This document shows positions 7,052 to 16,660 of a stretch of DNA of 64,000 nt, one piece after another. The stretch's first letter is position 1; the number at the start of each line of letters is the position of its first letter. Source of the stretch: Clostridiaceae bacterium (GTDB taxonomy: Bacteria; Bacillota; Clostridia; Lachnospirales; Lachnospiraceae); contig CABJBA010000003.1 of the NCBI GenBank assembly GCA_902363735.1, forward strand, positions 427,048-491,047, given 5' to 3'. The notes below the pieces were generated by a model that was given only the letters and a program-made list of their open reading frames with translations, did no database searches and had not been told where the DNA came from. The translations under genes and the position numbers were made by a program.

Positions 7052-9253
7052 TCATCTGTACTCAAGTGCCTCTTTTAACCCTTCAAAATCCAAATAGTCC
7101 TCAATGAATTGTTTGCGTAGTAAGTTAAACGGAATAAACTCGTTATATTTACCGTCAATCTGCACTTTCTCAGGTAAAGGAAGCTCATATAAATCTAGAT
7201 CAGATTTTATAATATCCAATATAATATATTCAAGTTCTTCTTTCGTCCCAGTAAAATTCACCTCCAAATAGACACAAGTATTCCAAGGATGTTTACTTTT
7301 TATTTTCCTTTTCAACAACGCATAATGAAGGGTTAATAGCTGTCGTGTCCCAACCCAAGGGAACACCGCGTATTTTTTATCGGAAAGAGGAGTAACCAGA
7401 TTTTCTAAAATACCGCTATTTCGAGCAATGTATTGTATTTCCGTTAATCGTTCACGGCACCTCTCACTCAAGTACGGATATGGCAAATCACCTTGAAGAA
7501 TGCTGCGGATTTTTTTTACTAAAACAGTATGCAGCTCCGCATCGAAATCCACGTCCCAGTCAACGACTGAAATACCTGGCACCTTTTTAACAAAAATAAC
7601 CTTTGATTTTGTATTGACATCAACCGTTTCCCATGTCATGCCCGCCAATGCAAAACGAGTACCAACAGGGTAAATCTTATCAACAGTACCGATTGTGCGG
7701 TTTTCATCCTTAACAAGCAAATATTCCGGTGCAAGAAAAACCGTGAGAAAATGATGATTATTTACAATTTTTTCGCCTTCTCTGCCGATAATCAAGCCCC
7801 CGTGTTCTGTTCGCTGTAATTGTTCAATATTAATAAGATGAGTCAATAACTGTTTATAATCCTCCTGCGAAATATGACGAAAGCAACCCAAAGTAAGGAT
7901 AGCCTGCGCAAGAGCTGCAGGAGAAAGTTCACCACTGCTTTTTAAGTGGCTCATCGTTTGATGATACAGAAGGTTGTACGCATGATGATGGGGATAAATT
8001 GGTTCTATCCAATGGTCCTTTATATACAACTCAATAATAGCAATCGTTCGGATAAATTCCCAATTGATAGGCCCCAGTGTATCAGCTGGATTGATTCGAA
8101 TATCTTCAACAAAGGTGAATAGCAGTTGTGGAACCTGACCTCGACGTCCACATCTGCCAAGCCGCTGTGCAAAGCTGGAAACACTAAGGGGGGCGCCGAC
8201 CTGTACTGCTTGATCAAGCGAACCAATGTCAATGCCTAACTCCAATGTAACGGTTGCACCGGTGACAATTTTATCATCACTTGATTTCATCTCATCCTCT
8301 GTGTTTTCGCGAAGCAGCGCAGAAACATTTCCGTGATGAACCCGGTAAACATCGGGCGCTTTTTTTTGTAATGCAATTTCACGAAGATTCGCCATAACAA
8401 GTTCGGTTTCTTCTCGGCTGTTTGTAAAGATGATAGTCTTTTTATCAAGCGTCATCTTAAATAAATATTCGTAATGCTCACGATCACCTATATTCCCGCC
8501 TGTTACAACTTTGTTATCACTTGCATCGCTGTCAGCGATATCACGCTCATCATGCAGGTTAATAAAGCGTTCGACATGGAGTTTGATGCGCTTCTTTCCA
8601 TCTTCCGCTATGGGAGCTGCACAGTTACGGCCGGTTCCTGTGTTGAGCCAGTTCTGCGCGAAAGATACATCACCAAGCGTTGCCGAAAGGCCAATACGCC
8701 TTGGATTTACGCCAGTCAGCTTTTGAAGACGTTCTAAAATACACAACAGCTGAACACCGCGTGAATCGCGCATAAACTGATGTACTTCATCAATAATGAC
8801 AAATCGCAAATCAGAGAACATTTGGAGGCAAGCACCACGCTTATTGGTTAGAAGGCTTTCTAGTGATTCTGGTGTGATTTGGATAATCCCTTGTGGATGC
8901 TTGATTAACTCATTTTTCTTGGTCTGTGATGCGTCTCCGTGCCATTTACAAACAGGAATATGTGAATCAACAAGTAACTGCTCAAGGCGTTTGAACTGGT
9001 CGTTAATAAGAGCTTTCAGCGGTGAAATATACATTACGCCTACCGAACGGGAAGGTTTCTCATACAACTCCGTAAGCACAGGCAAAAAAGCCGCTTCGGT
9101 TTTTCCAGAGGCTGTACCAGAGGAAAGCAATAAATTATCATCACTGCCCAAAATGACCTCGCAAGAAGCAACCTGAATTCCACGTAATTCCTCCCATTTG
9201 TTCTGATAAATGAAATCCTGTATGAAAGGAGCAAGTCTGTTAAATACATCCAT
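7052..9253 (-). CDS. Superfamily 2 helicase, BrxHI/Lhr-like
   Basis: A 733-residue DEAD/DEAH helicase. Motif I is SGTASGKTEAA (about 40-50), motif II IIDEVHQF, motif III GLSATLG, and motif VI RLGRCGRRGQ (about 370). The accessory C-terminal half resembles Lhr-type helicases, including the BrxHI helicases of type 2 and type 6 BREX systems. It is the last gene of a three-gene operon, six bases after the BrxD-like gene, whose final codons provide its GAGGTG ribosome site. Expected role: ATP-driven DNA/RNA translocation in an anti-phage or stress system. No nuclease domain was recognised. Confidence 0.78.
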   Translation of the reverse strand: MDVFNRLAPFIQDFIYQNKWEELRGIQVASCEVILGSDDNLLLSSGTASGKTEAAFLPVLTELYEKPSRSVGVMYISPLKALINDQFKRLEQLLVDSHIPVCKWHGDASQTKKNELIKHPQGIIQITPESLESLLTNKRGACLQMFSDLRFVIIDEVHQFMRDSRGVQLLCILERLQKLTGVNPRRIGLSATLGDVSFAQNWLNTGTGRNCAAPIAEDGKKRIKLHVERFINLHDERDIADSDASDNKVVTGGNIGDREHYEYLFKMTLDKKTIIFTNSREETELVMANLREIALQKKAPDVYRVHHGNVSALLRENTEDEMKSSDDKIVTGATVTLELGIDIGSLDQAVQVGAPLSVSSFAQRLGRCGRRGQVPQLLFTFVEDIRINPADTLGPINWEFIRTIAIIELYIKDHWIEPIYPHHHAYNLLYHQTMSHLKSSGELSPAALAQAILTLGCFRHISQEDYKQLLTHLINIEQLQRTEHGGLIIGREGEKIVNNHHFLTVFLAPEYLLVKDENRTIGTVDKIYPVGTRFALAGMTWETVDVNTKSKVIFVKKVPGISVVDWDVDFDAELHTVLVKKIRSILQGDLPYPYLSERCRERLTEIQYIARNSGILENLVTPLSDKKYAVFPWVGTRQLLTLHYALLKRKIKSKHPWNTCVYLEVNFTGTKEELEYIILDIIKSDLDLYELPLPEKVQIDGKYNEFIPFNLLRKQFIEDYLDFEGLKEALEYR

Positions 9254-9259
9254 CTTAGT

Positions 9260-10576
9260 TTACACCTCGAAATCTAAAAAATCACTGTGTATCGTTTCAT
9301 CGGCCAGACCACCCTTGGCCATTTCAAAGCTGTTGCTGCCTAAAATATCAGATACACTTCTCTTTGGGTTCTGATGCAGAATATTGACAAGTTCAATGAA
9401 ATCACGGATGATTTCTCTTGGAGTGATATGTGTGCCTGCACCAACACGATTATATTCCACGGTCAGAAAGTACAGTAAATCCTCGTGACTCATCGTAGGT
9501 GTGTAGTTGTATAACTGTGCATGAATGTTCCGAAGTTTTTCAACAAGTACATACACCTCTTCTTGCGTAAGCATTTGCAGCCTAATAATGGGAGCAGTTA
9601 AGTCCTTCACCTCTTCAGTGGCAAAATGTCCTTCTGCAAGGCGTGATCGAAGAGCTTCATAACTGAACAAACCTTTGTATTTATCTTCAATACACTGAGG
9701 TGTACCGCCGAGTAAAAATCCAATATGCTTTGCTTTGCCCTGTAATACGTCGTTATATATAGTCAGGATTTTTTCATAATTGTTTTGTCTTGTAATGGAG
9801 TTTGGAATCTTAAAAATATTGACAAGTTCGTCAATGAAAACCAATAACCCTTTATATCCGGCTTTTACTAAGAAAACAGCAAATATTTTCAAAAAATCAT
9901 ACCATGTGTCGTCCGTAACAATGAAATTAATATCCAAATCTACTTTTGCTTCTTTGCGGGATGTATATTCGCCGCGGAACCACTTCAGCACATTTGATTT
10001 CATTGTGGCATCATCTTGTTGGTACGCTCTCCAGTAAGCAGCAACTGCCTTGGCGAACTCAAAACCGTTGACCATACCCTCAAGAGAACCAGCTACGACA
10101 TATATCTGTTTTTCAACTAATAGATTGAACGCTTCGCCTTCTACTTCGGACTGTGCTCTTATAGACGCCTGTATGCCTGAGATCCATTTTTCCAGAATCA
10201 ACGGCAGTGCTCCACCGTCCGGCTTTGATTTCGTTGAAAGGTTTTGGATAAGTTCTTTGTATGTTGCAAGTCCCTGCCCTTTTGTTCCCGCAAACCGTCG
10301 TTCAGGTGAAAGGTCAGCATCAACCACCGCAAAGCCTTTTGCTGTAGCATAATTGCGTATGGTTTGAAGTAAAAAGCTCTTACCGCTGCCATACTTACCA
10401 ACAATAAACCGAAAAGAAGCACTTCCATCCTCAATCATTTCAATATCATGTAAAATCGCTGCGATTTCCTGTGTTCGCCCCACGGTAATGTATTCAAGTC
10501 CTACGCGGGGAACGACACCGCCCTTTAATGCATTTATTAGAATATTGGCTATCCTCAATGGCAATTTATTTTCCAT
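9260..10576 (-). CDS. BrxD-like ATP-binding protein (DUF2791 family)
   Basis: A 438-residue AAA-type ATPase. Walker A is GKYGSGKSF (60-68) and Walker B LLVFIDELVNIF lies near residue 245. The opening segment (VVPRVGLEYITVGR) and the YNDVLQGKAKHIGFLLGGTP block are typical of BREX-system ATP-binding proteins of the BrxD kind. In type 2 and 6 BREX, BrxD is encoded beside a BrxHI helicase, exactly as here. Here the neighbour upstream is a TerB-domain protein instead of BREX core genes. The preceding gene ends four bases before, and AAGGAG in its last codons serves this ATG. Confidence 0.8.
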   Translation of the reverse strand: MENKLPLRIANILINALKGGVVPRVGLEYITVGRTQEIAAILHDIEMIEDGSASFRFIVGKYGSGKSFLLQTIRNYATAKGFAVVDADLSPERRFAGTKGQGLATYKELIQNLSTKSKPDGGALPLILEKWISGIQASIRAQSEVEGEAFNLLVEKQIYVVAGSLEGMVNGFEFAKAVAAYWRAYQQDDATMKSNVLKWFRGEYTSRKEAKVDLDINFIVTDDTWYDFLKIFAVFLVKAGYKGLLVFIDELVNIFKIPNSITRQNNYEKILTIYNDVLQGKAKHIGFLLGGTPQCIEDKYKGLFSYEALRSRLAEGHFATEEVKDLTAPIIRLQMLTQEEVYVLVEKLRNIHAQLYNYTPTMSHEDLLYFLTVEYNRVGAGTHITPREIIRDFIELVNILHQNPKRSVSDILGSNSFEMAKGGLADETIHSDFLDFEV

Positions 10577-10580
10577 TATA

Positions 10581-12275
10581 TTACACCATCTCCTTAATTT
10601 TATTTATATATTCTTCATAAATAGTCAAACAATCGTCAAGCTCAAGAATGTTATCACCAATTGTGTCAATCGCCTTCTCATTAATACTGTCAGCCAACAC
10701 TTCCAGCATAATCCCGTTGGCATCTGCAAAATGTTTCAGATTTGTATCCCCTTGAAGTATTAATTTAAGCGCATTCACTTCTATTTCCCCAAGTATATTA
10801 AAAAGACTTGTCCAATTGTCTTGCATTGCTACAGTGGCATCGGCAAAAACAGTTTGAGATATAATAGGACTAGTCTCTACAGTGCTTGATTCAAAACACA
10901 TCATAGGCTCGGTATCTGGCACGATTAGTTTTCCCTGAGTGTCATCAGCTTCAAGTCTTATTTTATGAAGAGAAGTCTCATCCACGGATACAACAATTTT
11001 TGTTGCTTCTTTGTAATACTCATTCACCGCTTCGTGAATTATATTTTCAAGGGAAAGGCCCACATATTCAAGTTTTTTTATAAGCTCACTGCCAACTAAA
11101 TTAATTTCAGCAGATAGCTTGTGTTTGAATTTTGTAACTTTTCGTAACTCAGATTCTGTTTGTTTCATAATATAGCCAATGAATTGCCGACCGCTGTTCA
11201 TAGCCATTGTGGAACTAAAAGACCAATTGTTTTGAGAACATATATATATTTCTTTATCCGAAAACACAACTTTCTTATCGGGTTTCTTAATCGATGAATA
11301 AAACAATGCATCATTGAAAGGCGTCCATCTAGACATCTTATTCGTGGGATAAAAAATCAAATCGTCAAAAATGATACCAGCTCTATTAAAAACAACCCTA
11401 AGTTTATGGATTACAGTACAAAAACAATCTCTGATCTGCCCTTTTGTATCATCGGTAAAAAAAATTGATTTTCTGATATCATACTTTGAAACATTGCAAA
11501 ATAAATCAAAGTTGTCGTTTATGTCAGTTTCGTACATGAATACTTTGGCATAATGTGTTTGAAGATTATTTTCGCAGACAAATTCCTTAAATGGCTTCGG
11601 GAGATCATAATAAATATGATAATCCTTTATCCACTTAATCACATATTTATCAATCGAAGAGTCAAAACGCCTGAAAGCTCTCCAAAAATACATTAGTTTA
11701 TCAAGTCCCTCCTGAGAATCAGCCACTCCGATATTATGGATCAGCTCGTAAATATAAACAAAGGCATATGATAATGAAACGTTTGTGATATTACCTTTTC
11801 TTACATCAGTCCGCCATGTAAAATATGTTCTGAGCTGTGCATAACTCATTTGCTGGTAATAAGGAAAGTAGTTTGAAAACTCTACATAACCATTGTAATC
11901 ATCCTGGTAATCCTTCATAAAAACAGCTTGTTTATAGAATACTTTGGAATTATTAATCCGTGTTTGATTGTTATAAAAATGAGAATTGTAATTAATAGGA
12001 AGCTGGATATCTCTTGCTATTTGCCTCATTTCATTAAATATCTTACGATCTTCATCAACGATAGGATTTACTGCTTGTGGCGGAGGTATGGAAAATGCCT
12101 GATTGCTGTTTATCTCTCCATCGATTTCAATCTCAGCAAAAACCTCTTCTTCAAAGGAAACAGAAGTGACATTTTGCAAAAACCGTTTTAATTGATTTTC
12201 CTTTTCTTCAAAAAAAGAAATTTGGCCCGGTATTTTAACAGATTTATATTTCTTGTCAATTTTGTTCATACGCAT
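10581..12275 (-). CDS. TerB-N / TerB-C domain protein
   Basis: A 564-residue protein. Residues about 110-230 (LRTYFTWRTDVRKG, SYAFVYIYELIHNIG) match the TerB-N domain, and the last 110 residues (LNILGEIEVNALKLIL, then INEKAIDTIGDNILE) match TerB-C. These domains come from tellurite-resistance-associated stress systems and often act as metal-binding scaffolds. It is first in an operon with the BrxD-like ATPase and helicase. ATG 12275 or 12269 is the start; the only strong AAAGGAG lies 25 bases upstream, farther than usual, so the start is uncertain. Function is unknown; the association with the other two genes is the best clue. Confidence 0.68.
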   Translation of the reverse strand: MRMNKIDKKYKSVKIPGQISFFEEKENQLKRFLQNVTSVSFEEEVFAEIEIDGEINSNQAFSIPPPQAVNPIVDEDRKIFNEMRQIARDIQLPINYNSHFYNNQTRINNSKVFYKQAVFMKDYQDDYNGYVEFSNYFPYYQQMSYAQLRTYFTWRTDVRKGNITNVSLSYAFVYIYELIHNIGVADSQEGLDKLMYFWRAFRRFDSSIDKYVIKWIKDYHIYYDLPKPFKEFVCENNLQTHYAKVFMYETDINDNFDLFCNVSKYDIRKSIFFTDDTKGQIRDCFCTVIHKLRVVFNRAGIIFDDLIFYPTNKMSRWTPFNDALFYSSIKKPDKKVVFSDKEIYICSQNNWSFSSTMAMNSGRQFIGYIMKQTESELRKVTKFKHKLSAEINLVGSELIKKLEYVGLSLENIIHEAVNEYYKEATKIVVSVDETSLHKIRLEADDTQGKLIVPDTEPMMCFESSTVETSPIISQTVFADATVAMQDNWTSLFNILGEIEVNALKLILQGDTNLKHFADANGIMLEVLADSINEKAIDTIGDNILELDDCLTIYEEYINKIKEMV

Positions 12276-12497
12276 TTTAATTACGAGAAATACCCGCTAC
12301 CTCCTTTTCTTGATATAAACTATCTCTCTTAAAAAGCTATTTTTTTCACTCGCTGACAGCTGTAAACTAACTTAATTGTTTATCATCTTCATCACAATAC
12401 TTTTATTGCGACCTATAGAGATAATATATCATATTAATATAGATAAAGCAAACAAATGTTCTTACCGATGATTTCATTTCTGGCAACTGATTTGGTT

Positions 12498-12540
12498 AAA
12501 AAAAAGCCATAAAGCATAGTCAATCCACCGCCTTATGACT
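12498..12540 (-). terminator. Terminator after the phosphoesterase locus
   Basis: On the minus strand GTCATAAGG (12531-12539) pairs with CTTTATGGC (12506-12514) and is followed by eight T (12498-12505). It ends transcription from the phosphoesterase gene and insulates the TerB operon, whose promoter must lie within 12276-12497. Confidence 0.75.
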
Positions 12541-12565
12541 CCATGATTCCTTATAATATTGTTTC

Positions 12566-13084
12566 TTATTCTTTCTCTGGTTTCATAATTCCCATCAAGC
12601 GTTTGATTTCCTCAAGCTCAATAGGAGTATAATCAATCCGCTCCACACTAACACAAAAGCGCTGACTGCTGTAATTGGTATACTGCTTACTGGCATGTAC
12701 ATGACCAAAAATGTTGGTATTGGGCATGTTGGCATTGGTATAAAGCGGCTCATGAGTCAGCATCCAAAAGTGATCTAAAATAATAGGTGCATCGTAAACC
12801 CGATGAAAGCCCACATCATAATAACGTTTCACATTTGGATTGTCATGATTCCCAAGAATCAGATATTTGATTCCCTTCAGCCATTTTACAATCCCGGCAG
12901 TAACCTCGTCCTTATAAAAAGAAACATCTCCTAACAGATAGACCTTATCCTACTTTCCAACTACCCGGTTCCAGTTAGCAATCAGTGTCTCATCCATTTC
13001 TTCCACCGTTTCAAATGGACGATTCTCATAAGTCATAATTGCACTGTGACCAAAATGCGGATCGGCAATAAAAAATGTGTTCAT
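12566..13084 (-). pseudogene. Metallophosphoesterase with in-frame amber codon
   Basis: One continuous frame of 173 codons interrupted by a single TAG (12950-12952, codon 45). All calcineurin-type phosphoesterase motifs are present: DPHFGH (residues 8-13), LLGDVSF, LGNHDN, HEPLY and FGHVHA. The metal site spans both sides of the stop, so neither half can be active alone. The start ATG at 13084 has GGAGGAACT before it. The TAG sits at a position where homologues usually have Glu (VG-x-DxVYLLGD), so one base change from GAG is the simplest cause. Either a recent pseudogene or a readthrough site; a sequencing error is possible. Confidence 0.8.
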
Positions 13085-13099
13085 AGTTCCTCCATAACT

Positions 13100-13183
13100 C
13101 TACAAATAATCTAATACCAGCCGTTTGACATCCGAATGGGAATCCTCCAGCCGCACCATTTCTTCAATCAAATATTGCTTCAT
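13100..13183 (-). CDS. Possible 27-residue ORF before the phosphoesterase
   Basis: An ATG at 13183 opens a short frame (MKQYLIEEMVRLED and so on to DYL) ending 15 bases before the phosphoesterase start. The sequence looks like the end of a helical protein, so it may be a truncated gene remnant. No strong ribosome site is seen. Confidence 0.25.
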   Translation of the reverse strand: MKQYLIEEMVRLEDSHSDVKRLVLDYL

Positions 13184-13213
13184 TAATATCTGTTATCTGC
13201 ATTACACCTTTTT

Positions 13214-13843
13214 TTAACACTCATAAAGTAAAATTTCATATGGCAGCCAGTCAACCGGTTCCCCCATTTCAGCTATCGATGCTGCATATTGTACCACTAT
13301 TGAATAAGGATTTTCAACCAACCCATGTATATTAAAAGAAATTTCTTCATCTCCCTGAACATCGGCCTGCAAAGAATTACACAAAAATGTATGGAATGAA
13401 CTAATATCCCAACCCAAAATATCGCAGCCAATGCTTCGCCCCATGGGTAATTCTGTGCCTATAAGCTTTACCTCTTTTTGTATCATCGAAAAATATTGTT
13501 CAGCCAAAGAAATTCCTAAAAGTAAACAGGAGCCATCTGCAAAATAACTTTCATATATATGAAGGGCATCTGCCAAACATAAAAACCGGCCGTCTGTATC
13601 CAGCAACTTTCGTTCAAACAAATCGCTTACATCCAGAAACAATTGCTGAAAGACTTCATCATCCAACTTCCATCGTTTTCGGTATACTTCTTTTTCCTTC
13701 TCATACCGCTGCCAGAAACAGCCACTAAGATTCGGATGCTGCTCTCCAATACAAGGACTGACTGAATATATCTGTTTAGATAATCCATGAAGAAAATCCG
13801 GAGTGACAACTCGCTCACAGATATAATATCCAATGACGTGCAT
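13214..13843 (-). CDS. Hypothetical protein (immunity-like), 209 residues
   Basis: A soluble, mixed-charge protein rich in aromatic and Cys residues (GYYICERVVTP, GCFWQRYEKE, LPYEILLYEC). No known motif was recognised. ATG 13843 is chosen because GGGAGGTG lies four bases upstream; a longer form to 13876 lacks a ribosome site. It overlaps the end of the small gene upstream, so the two are probably co-translated. Size, composition and solitary placement resemble immunity-type proteins of polymorphic toxin loci, but this is only a resemblance. Confidence 0.55.
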   Translation of the reverse strand: MHVIGYYICERVVTPDFLHGLSKQIYSVSPCIGEQHPNLSGCFWQRYEKEKEVYRKRWKLDDEVFQQLFLDVSDLFERKLLDTDGRFLCLADALHIYESYFADGSCLLLGISLAEQYFSMIQKEVKLIGTELPMGRSIGCDILGWDISSFHTFLCNSLQADVQGDEEISFNIHGLVENPYSIVVQYAASIAEMGEPVDWLPYEILLYEC

Positions 13844-14054
13844 AAAACACCTCCCATTTATATCGACATGGTCCACTGATTGCTGTCATTGCTTCGGAAA
13901 ACTGCCTTTCACAATATCGTTCATGATAACCATCCAGTATTTTATCGATATACTCAACACTCTCATCGCTAAAGTCAAGTACCATATCGTATGTTTTTTT
14001 GCCAATTTTTATAGCTGAATCAATGCAATAGTCTATGGTTTCCTTCGCATCCAT
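13815..14054 (-). CDS. Short hypothetical protein, possibly truncated (79 residues)
   Basis: Starts MDAKETIDYC with AGGTGG upstream of the ATG at 14054. The first ~55 residues (SDESVEYIDKILDGYHER) look like the N-terminus of a larger helical family. The tail after QFSEAMTAI reads into the next gene's ribosome site and looks random, which suggests the original gene was cut by a deletion or frameshift. Function unknown. Confidence 0.4.
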   Translation of the reverse strand: MDAKETIDYCIDSAIKIGKKTYDMVLDFSDESVEYIDKILDGYHERYCERQFSEAMTAISGPCRYKWEVFYARHWILYL

Positions 14055-14585
14055 AAATCCACCTCTATATCACTTACTGTATCCTCTTCCATCTTTAACC
14101 AATTTTAATATAAACTATTGTATCAGATTCCACTTTAAAAATATACTCCTGAATGATTTCCTTCCCAATGCTAAATTCCAATGATAGACTAAATGTATAA
14201 TGGATCTGTCAACATAAATACCAACTCATCCCTGGAGCAAACCTGCAGAAATGCAAGCTGCCTAAAAAATGCCCAGTCCTATTCTAAAGACAGGAATAGA
14301 TTACCACCTGCAAGCCTTCTGTTTTCTTTTCCTTTACTGGTATAACGTATCTTTTCATATTATTTCCTTTAATAACTTGTAATTAGGCAAAAGGCGCAAA
14401 AGCAAACATGCTTTCACGCCTTATCACACAAACAACAATATTAATTACACCATATCATCTTACTTTTTTTGCATCAGGACAATACTTTCCGTGTTCTTTG
14501 ATGCTGTGATAATGATGCCGGGAGGGCGAGACCGATCTCAGGTGGAAGTCACCATACTAAACGCATAATAAGATCAGATCGCTAT
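14055..14585. other. Intergenic region with hairpin and third repeat copy
   Basis: No gene is supported here. A near-perfect hairpin lies at 14391-14422 (AAGGCG, CA, AAAGCA, loop AACA, TGCTTT, CA, CGCCTT). The dispersed repeat occurs at 14500-14525 (GATGCTGTGATAATGATGCC, then GGGAGG); its frame reads FFDAVIMMPGGR and continues to a stop at about 14568, as if it were the end of a lost gene. Confidence 0.5.
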
Positions 14586-15233
14586 TCACTGATTTAAATA
14601 TTCTTCCCGGTAATTGATTTTATCAAATTCAAACAAATCCACAATATTATCTACTCCGAACTGTTCTTTTGTTTTATCCTGTTTCCCCATTAAAATTAGT
14701 ATACGGTTCGGCTTGCCGGATATAGAAGGGTCTGCATCTTCCCCAGTCTCCATTAACTGCCATCGATCATCTTCATATTGATAAACAAACTTGGTGTAAA
14801 GCATGGATTGGCTTTCTCCAGAAGCATCGTTGATGGTAAATGTATAGACTGCATTAAATTTCAGGACATTGCCTTCCAATTTAGCACTGTCTACCTCATA
14901 TAGTTGATAATTATCCGTCATCAGAAATTGTTCAAAAATCGCTTGCCGATCATTCGATATATTCTCTTCAATTTGAGGGTTCAGCACACAAAGGGCATCC
15001 AGGTCAATTCGTTGCTGGATATCCACATATTCCGCCGCTAAAATCATAGCCAGCTTTTGAGCCTCATCAATATCATAATTCTCCAATTTTCTAAATTCAT
15101 TTTCAAACATTTGAACCGAACTTGCAGCAGAGACTGCCTGGCTTGTCTCCAATGGCTGAGTTACTGTCTGTTTACTGCAAGCAGTCATAAGTATCAATAC
15201 CAGAACCGGTAATATTATTTTTGTCTTTTTCAT
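14586..15233 (-). CDS. Lipoprotein of unknown function
   Basis: A 215-residue secreted lipoprotein: MKKTKIILPVLVLILMTAC is a signal peptide ending in a lipobox with Cys19, followed by a Ser/Thr/Gln-rich linker. The mature part (about 35-215) has a YTFTINDASGESQSMLYTKFVYQYED strand region, like a small cystatin/NTF2-like domain that would sit on the outer membrane face; the fold is a guess. The ATG at 15233 is preferred over 15257 because it starts the signal peptide directly. It appears to be a single gene. Confidence 0.7.
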   Translation of the reverse strand: MKKTKIILPVLVLILMTACSKQTVTQPLETSQAVSAASSVQMFENEFRKLENYDIDEAQKLAMILAAEYVDIQQRIDLDALCVLNPQIEENISNDRQAIFEQFLMTDNYQLYEVDSAKLEGNVLKFNAVYTFTINDASGESQSMLYTKFVYQYEDDRWQLMETGEDADPSISGKPNRILILMGKQDKTKEQFGVDNIVDLFEFDKINYREEYLNQ

Positions 15234-15672
15234 TCTCTTTCCCCTTTTTAAAAACAAACTTCAGTTTTCAATTCCATACAAATCTTGCCCATTGATATCC
15301 GCAATACACATTAGAATTAAATACTGCGTACAACTGAGATAAAACTTTTATCAGATATTTTACCAACAGGACTTTTCCAATTACCTTATTAAAACTTCAC
15401 ATTTACAATGATATTTATACGTTTGGCAAAAAGTTTAATTATCTCCGCTATCAATATGCAAACATGAACTTATAAAAATCAGTAATATGAATCATGAGAT
15501 TATTGGATATAAAATCCATTTGTGAATCCACTAATAGTAACGTTTTTTTCTGGAAGATGTAGTATACATTTATGATGAATTTGACTTGACATGACTCTTC
15601 CGAAAACTCTATAATAACTGACCACCAAAATCAACTCAATCCATTATTTTATCAAAGATTGATTTCCATTGC
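15234..15672. other. Intergenic, promoter region of the lipoprotein
   Basis: A+T-rich, no gene recognised. It should contain the lipoprotein promoter, but no clear -35/-10 pair stands out. A hairpin at its far end belongs to the next gene. Confidence 0.4.
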
Positions 15673-15693
15673 TTATACTACAAGCAATGGAAA
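15663..15693 (-). terminator. Hairpin overlapping the stop of the 217-residue gene
   Basis: TTTCCATTGCTT (15663-15674) and AAGCAATGGAAA (15682-15693) form a perfect 12-base stem with a seven-base loop. The TAA of the gene lies inside it. No long T run follows on the minus strand, so termination may be weak. Confidence 0.45.
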
Positions 15694-16326
15694 TTTTCCA
15701 AAGCTACCATAATCAAAAATATGATCTTCTTTTAAATCCATTTCTACATAATGATAAGAAACCCATTCGTAAAAGAAAATGCCAAATTCTTTAACAAATT
15801 CATATGACTCCAAAGCCTCATCTTTCAAACTGAGTGTACTCTCCAATCCATTCTGTGAATCCACAATAACCTTTGACTTCTCAATGATTGCTATTTTCTT
15901 TTTATATTCCTTGCTGTTTTTTAAAAGTTCTTTTGCCCGTTCTATTTGAAAACTGCCATTATAAATATAGTAGTTTATATCTTCATTAGGCACAAATGAT
16001 TCCGGATCATCATAGTCATATCCTTCCGTTAGTCCTTCTTCATTAAAATAGCTGGCATAGCTGACAATGCATTCATTCTTATCATAAATTTCATATGACC
16101 ATCCATGATCTTCGGCATTTATATAGAAAACCAATGGTTTTGTATTATATATGAGCAATTGTTCACAGCAATTGAATTCAGATGTTTGATCTTGTTCAAT
16201 AACAAATGTAACAATGCCCTCTTTCTCTGGAAAAACATAACCATGTAAATTTGCATCCTTTAACAATTCTACTGCATCTTGCTGATTTGATGTGATTAAG
16301 TGATAACTTGTACTAAATTGACTCAT
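15673..16326 (-). CDS. Hypothetical acidic protein, 217 residues
   Basis: Starts MSQFSTSYHLITSNQQDAVE after AAGGAAG. It is acidic and aromatic-rich (GYDYDDPESF, NYYIYNGSF, FGIFFYEWVSYHYVEMDL) with no signal peptide or membrane segment. No family was recognised; the pattern is reminiscent of SUKH-like or other immunity proteins, not enough to assign. It stands alone between intergenic stretches. Confidence 0.55.
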   Translation of the reverse strand: MSQFSTSYHLITSNQQDAVELLKDANLHGYVFPEKEGIVTFVIEQDQTSEFNCCEQLLIYNTKPLVFYINAEDHGWSYEIYDKNECIVSYASYFNEEGLTEGYDYDDPESFVPNEDINYYIYNGSFQIERAKELLKNSKEYKKKIAIIEKSKVIVDSQNGLESTLSLKDEALESYEFVKEFGIFFYEWVSYHYVEMDLKEDHIFDYGSFGKFPLLVV

Positions 16327-16459
16327 TCTTTTCTTCCTTTCGTCTTGTTCAAGATATTGATTATCATCTGGCTACAGAACATTTGAATTTTAGCATTTTC
16401 ACTTTTATGATATTATAAAACCTATTTGCCAAAACGTTCATTTCCCTTACCCCATCTCG

Positions 16460-16660
16460 GTAACAGGAAACATATCTCATTCCATTGTTTGCAAAAGCAC
16501 ACCTATATCTCTCCCTTAAAACCCCGAAGCTCTTTGATTCACTGTGCTTTCTTCTCTAACAGTAAACATATTTCACTCCAACCAACTGTAAAAGCACACC
16601 TACATCTCCCGCCCAAATCCCCGAATCCCTTGAATTTACTACACTTTCCTCTCCAGCAAC
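16460..16660. repeat. Degenerate tandem repeat, period 96 bases
   Basis: Two adjacent copies of about 96 bases share blocks such as CATATCTCATTCCA / CATATTTCACTCCA (16471 and 16567) and AAAAGCACACCTA (16494 and 16590), with a third partial copy starting near 16655. Copies differ at roughly a quarter of positions. The plus strand is strikingly poor in G. A 99-codon frame crosses it but has no ribosome site and is probably not a gene. Confidence 0.7.
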
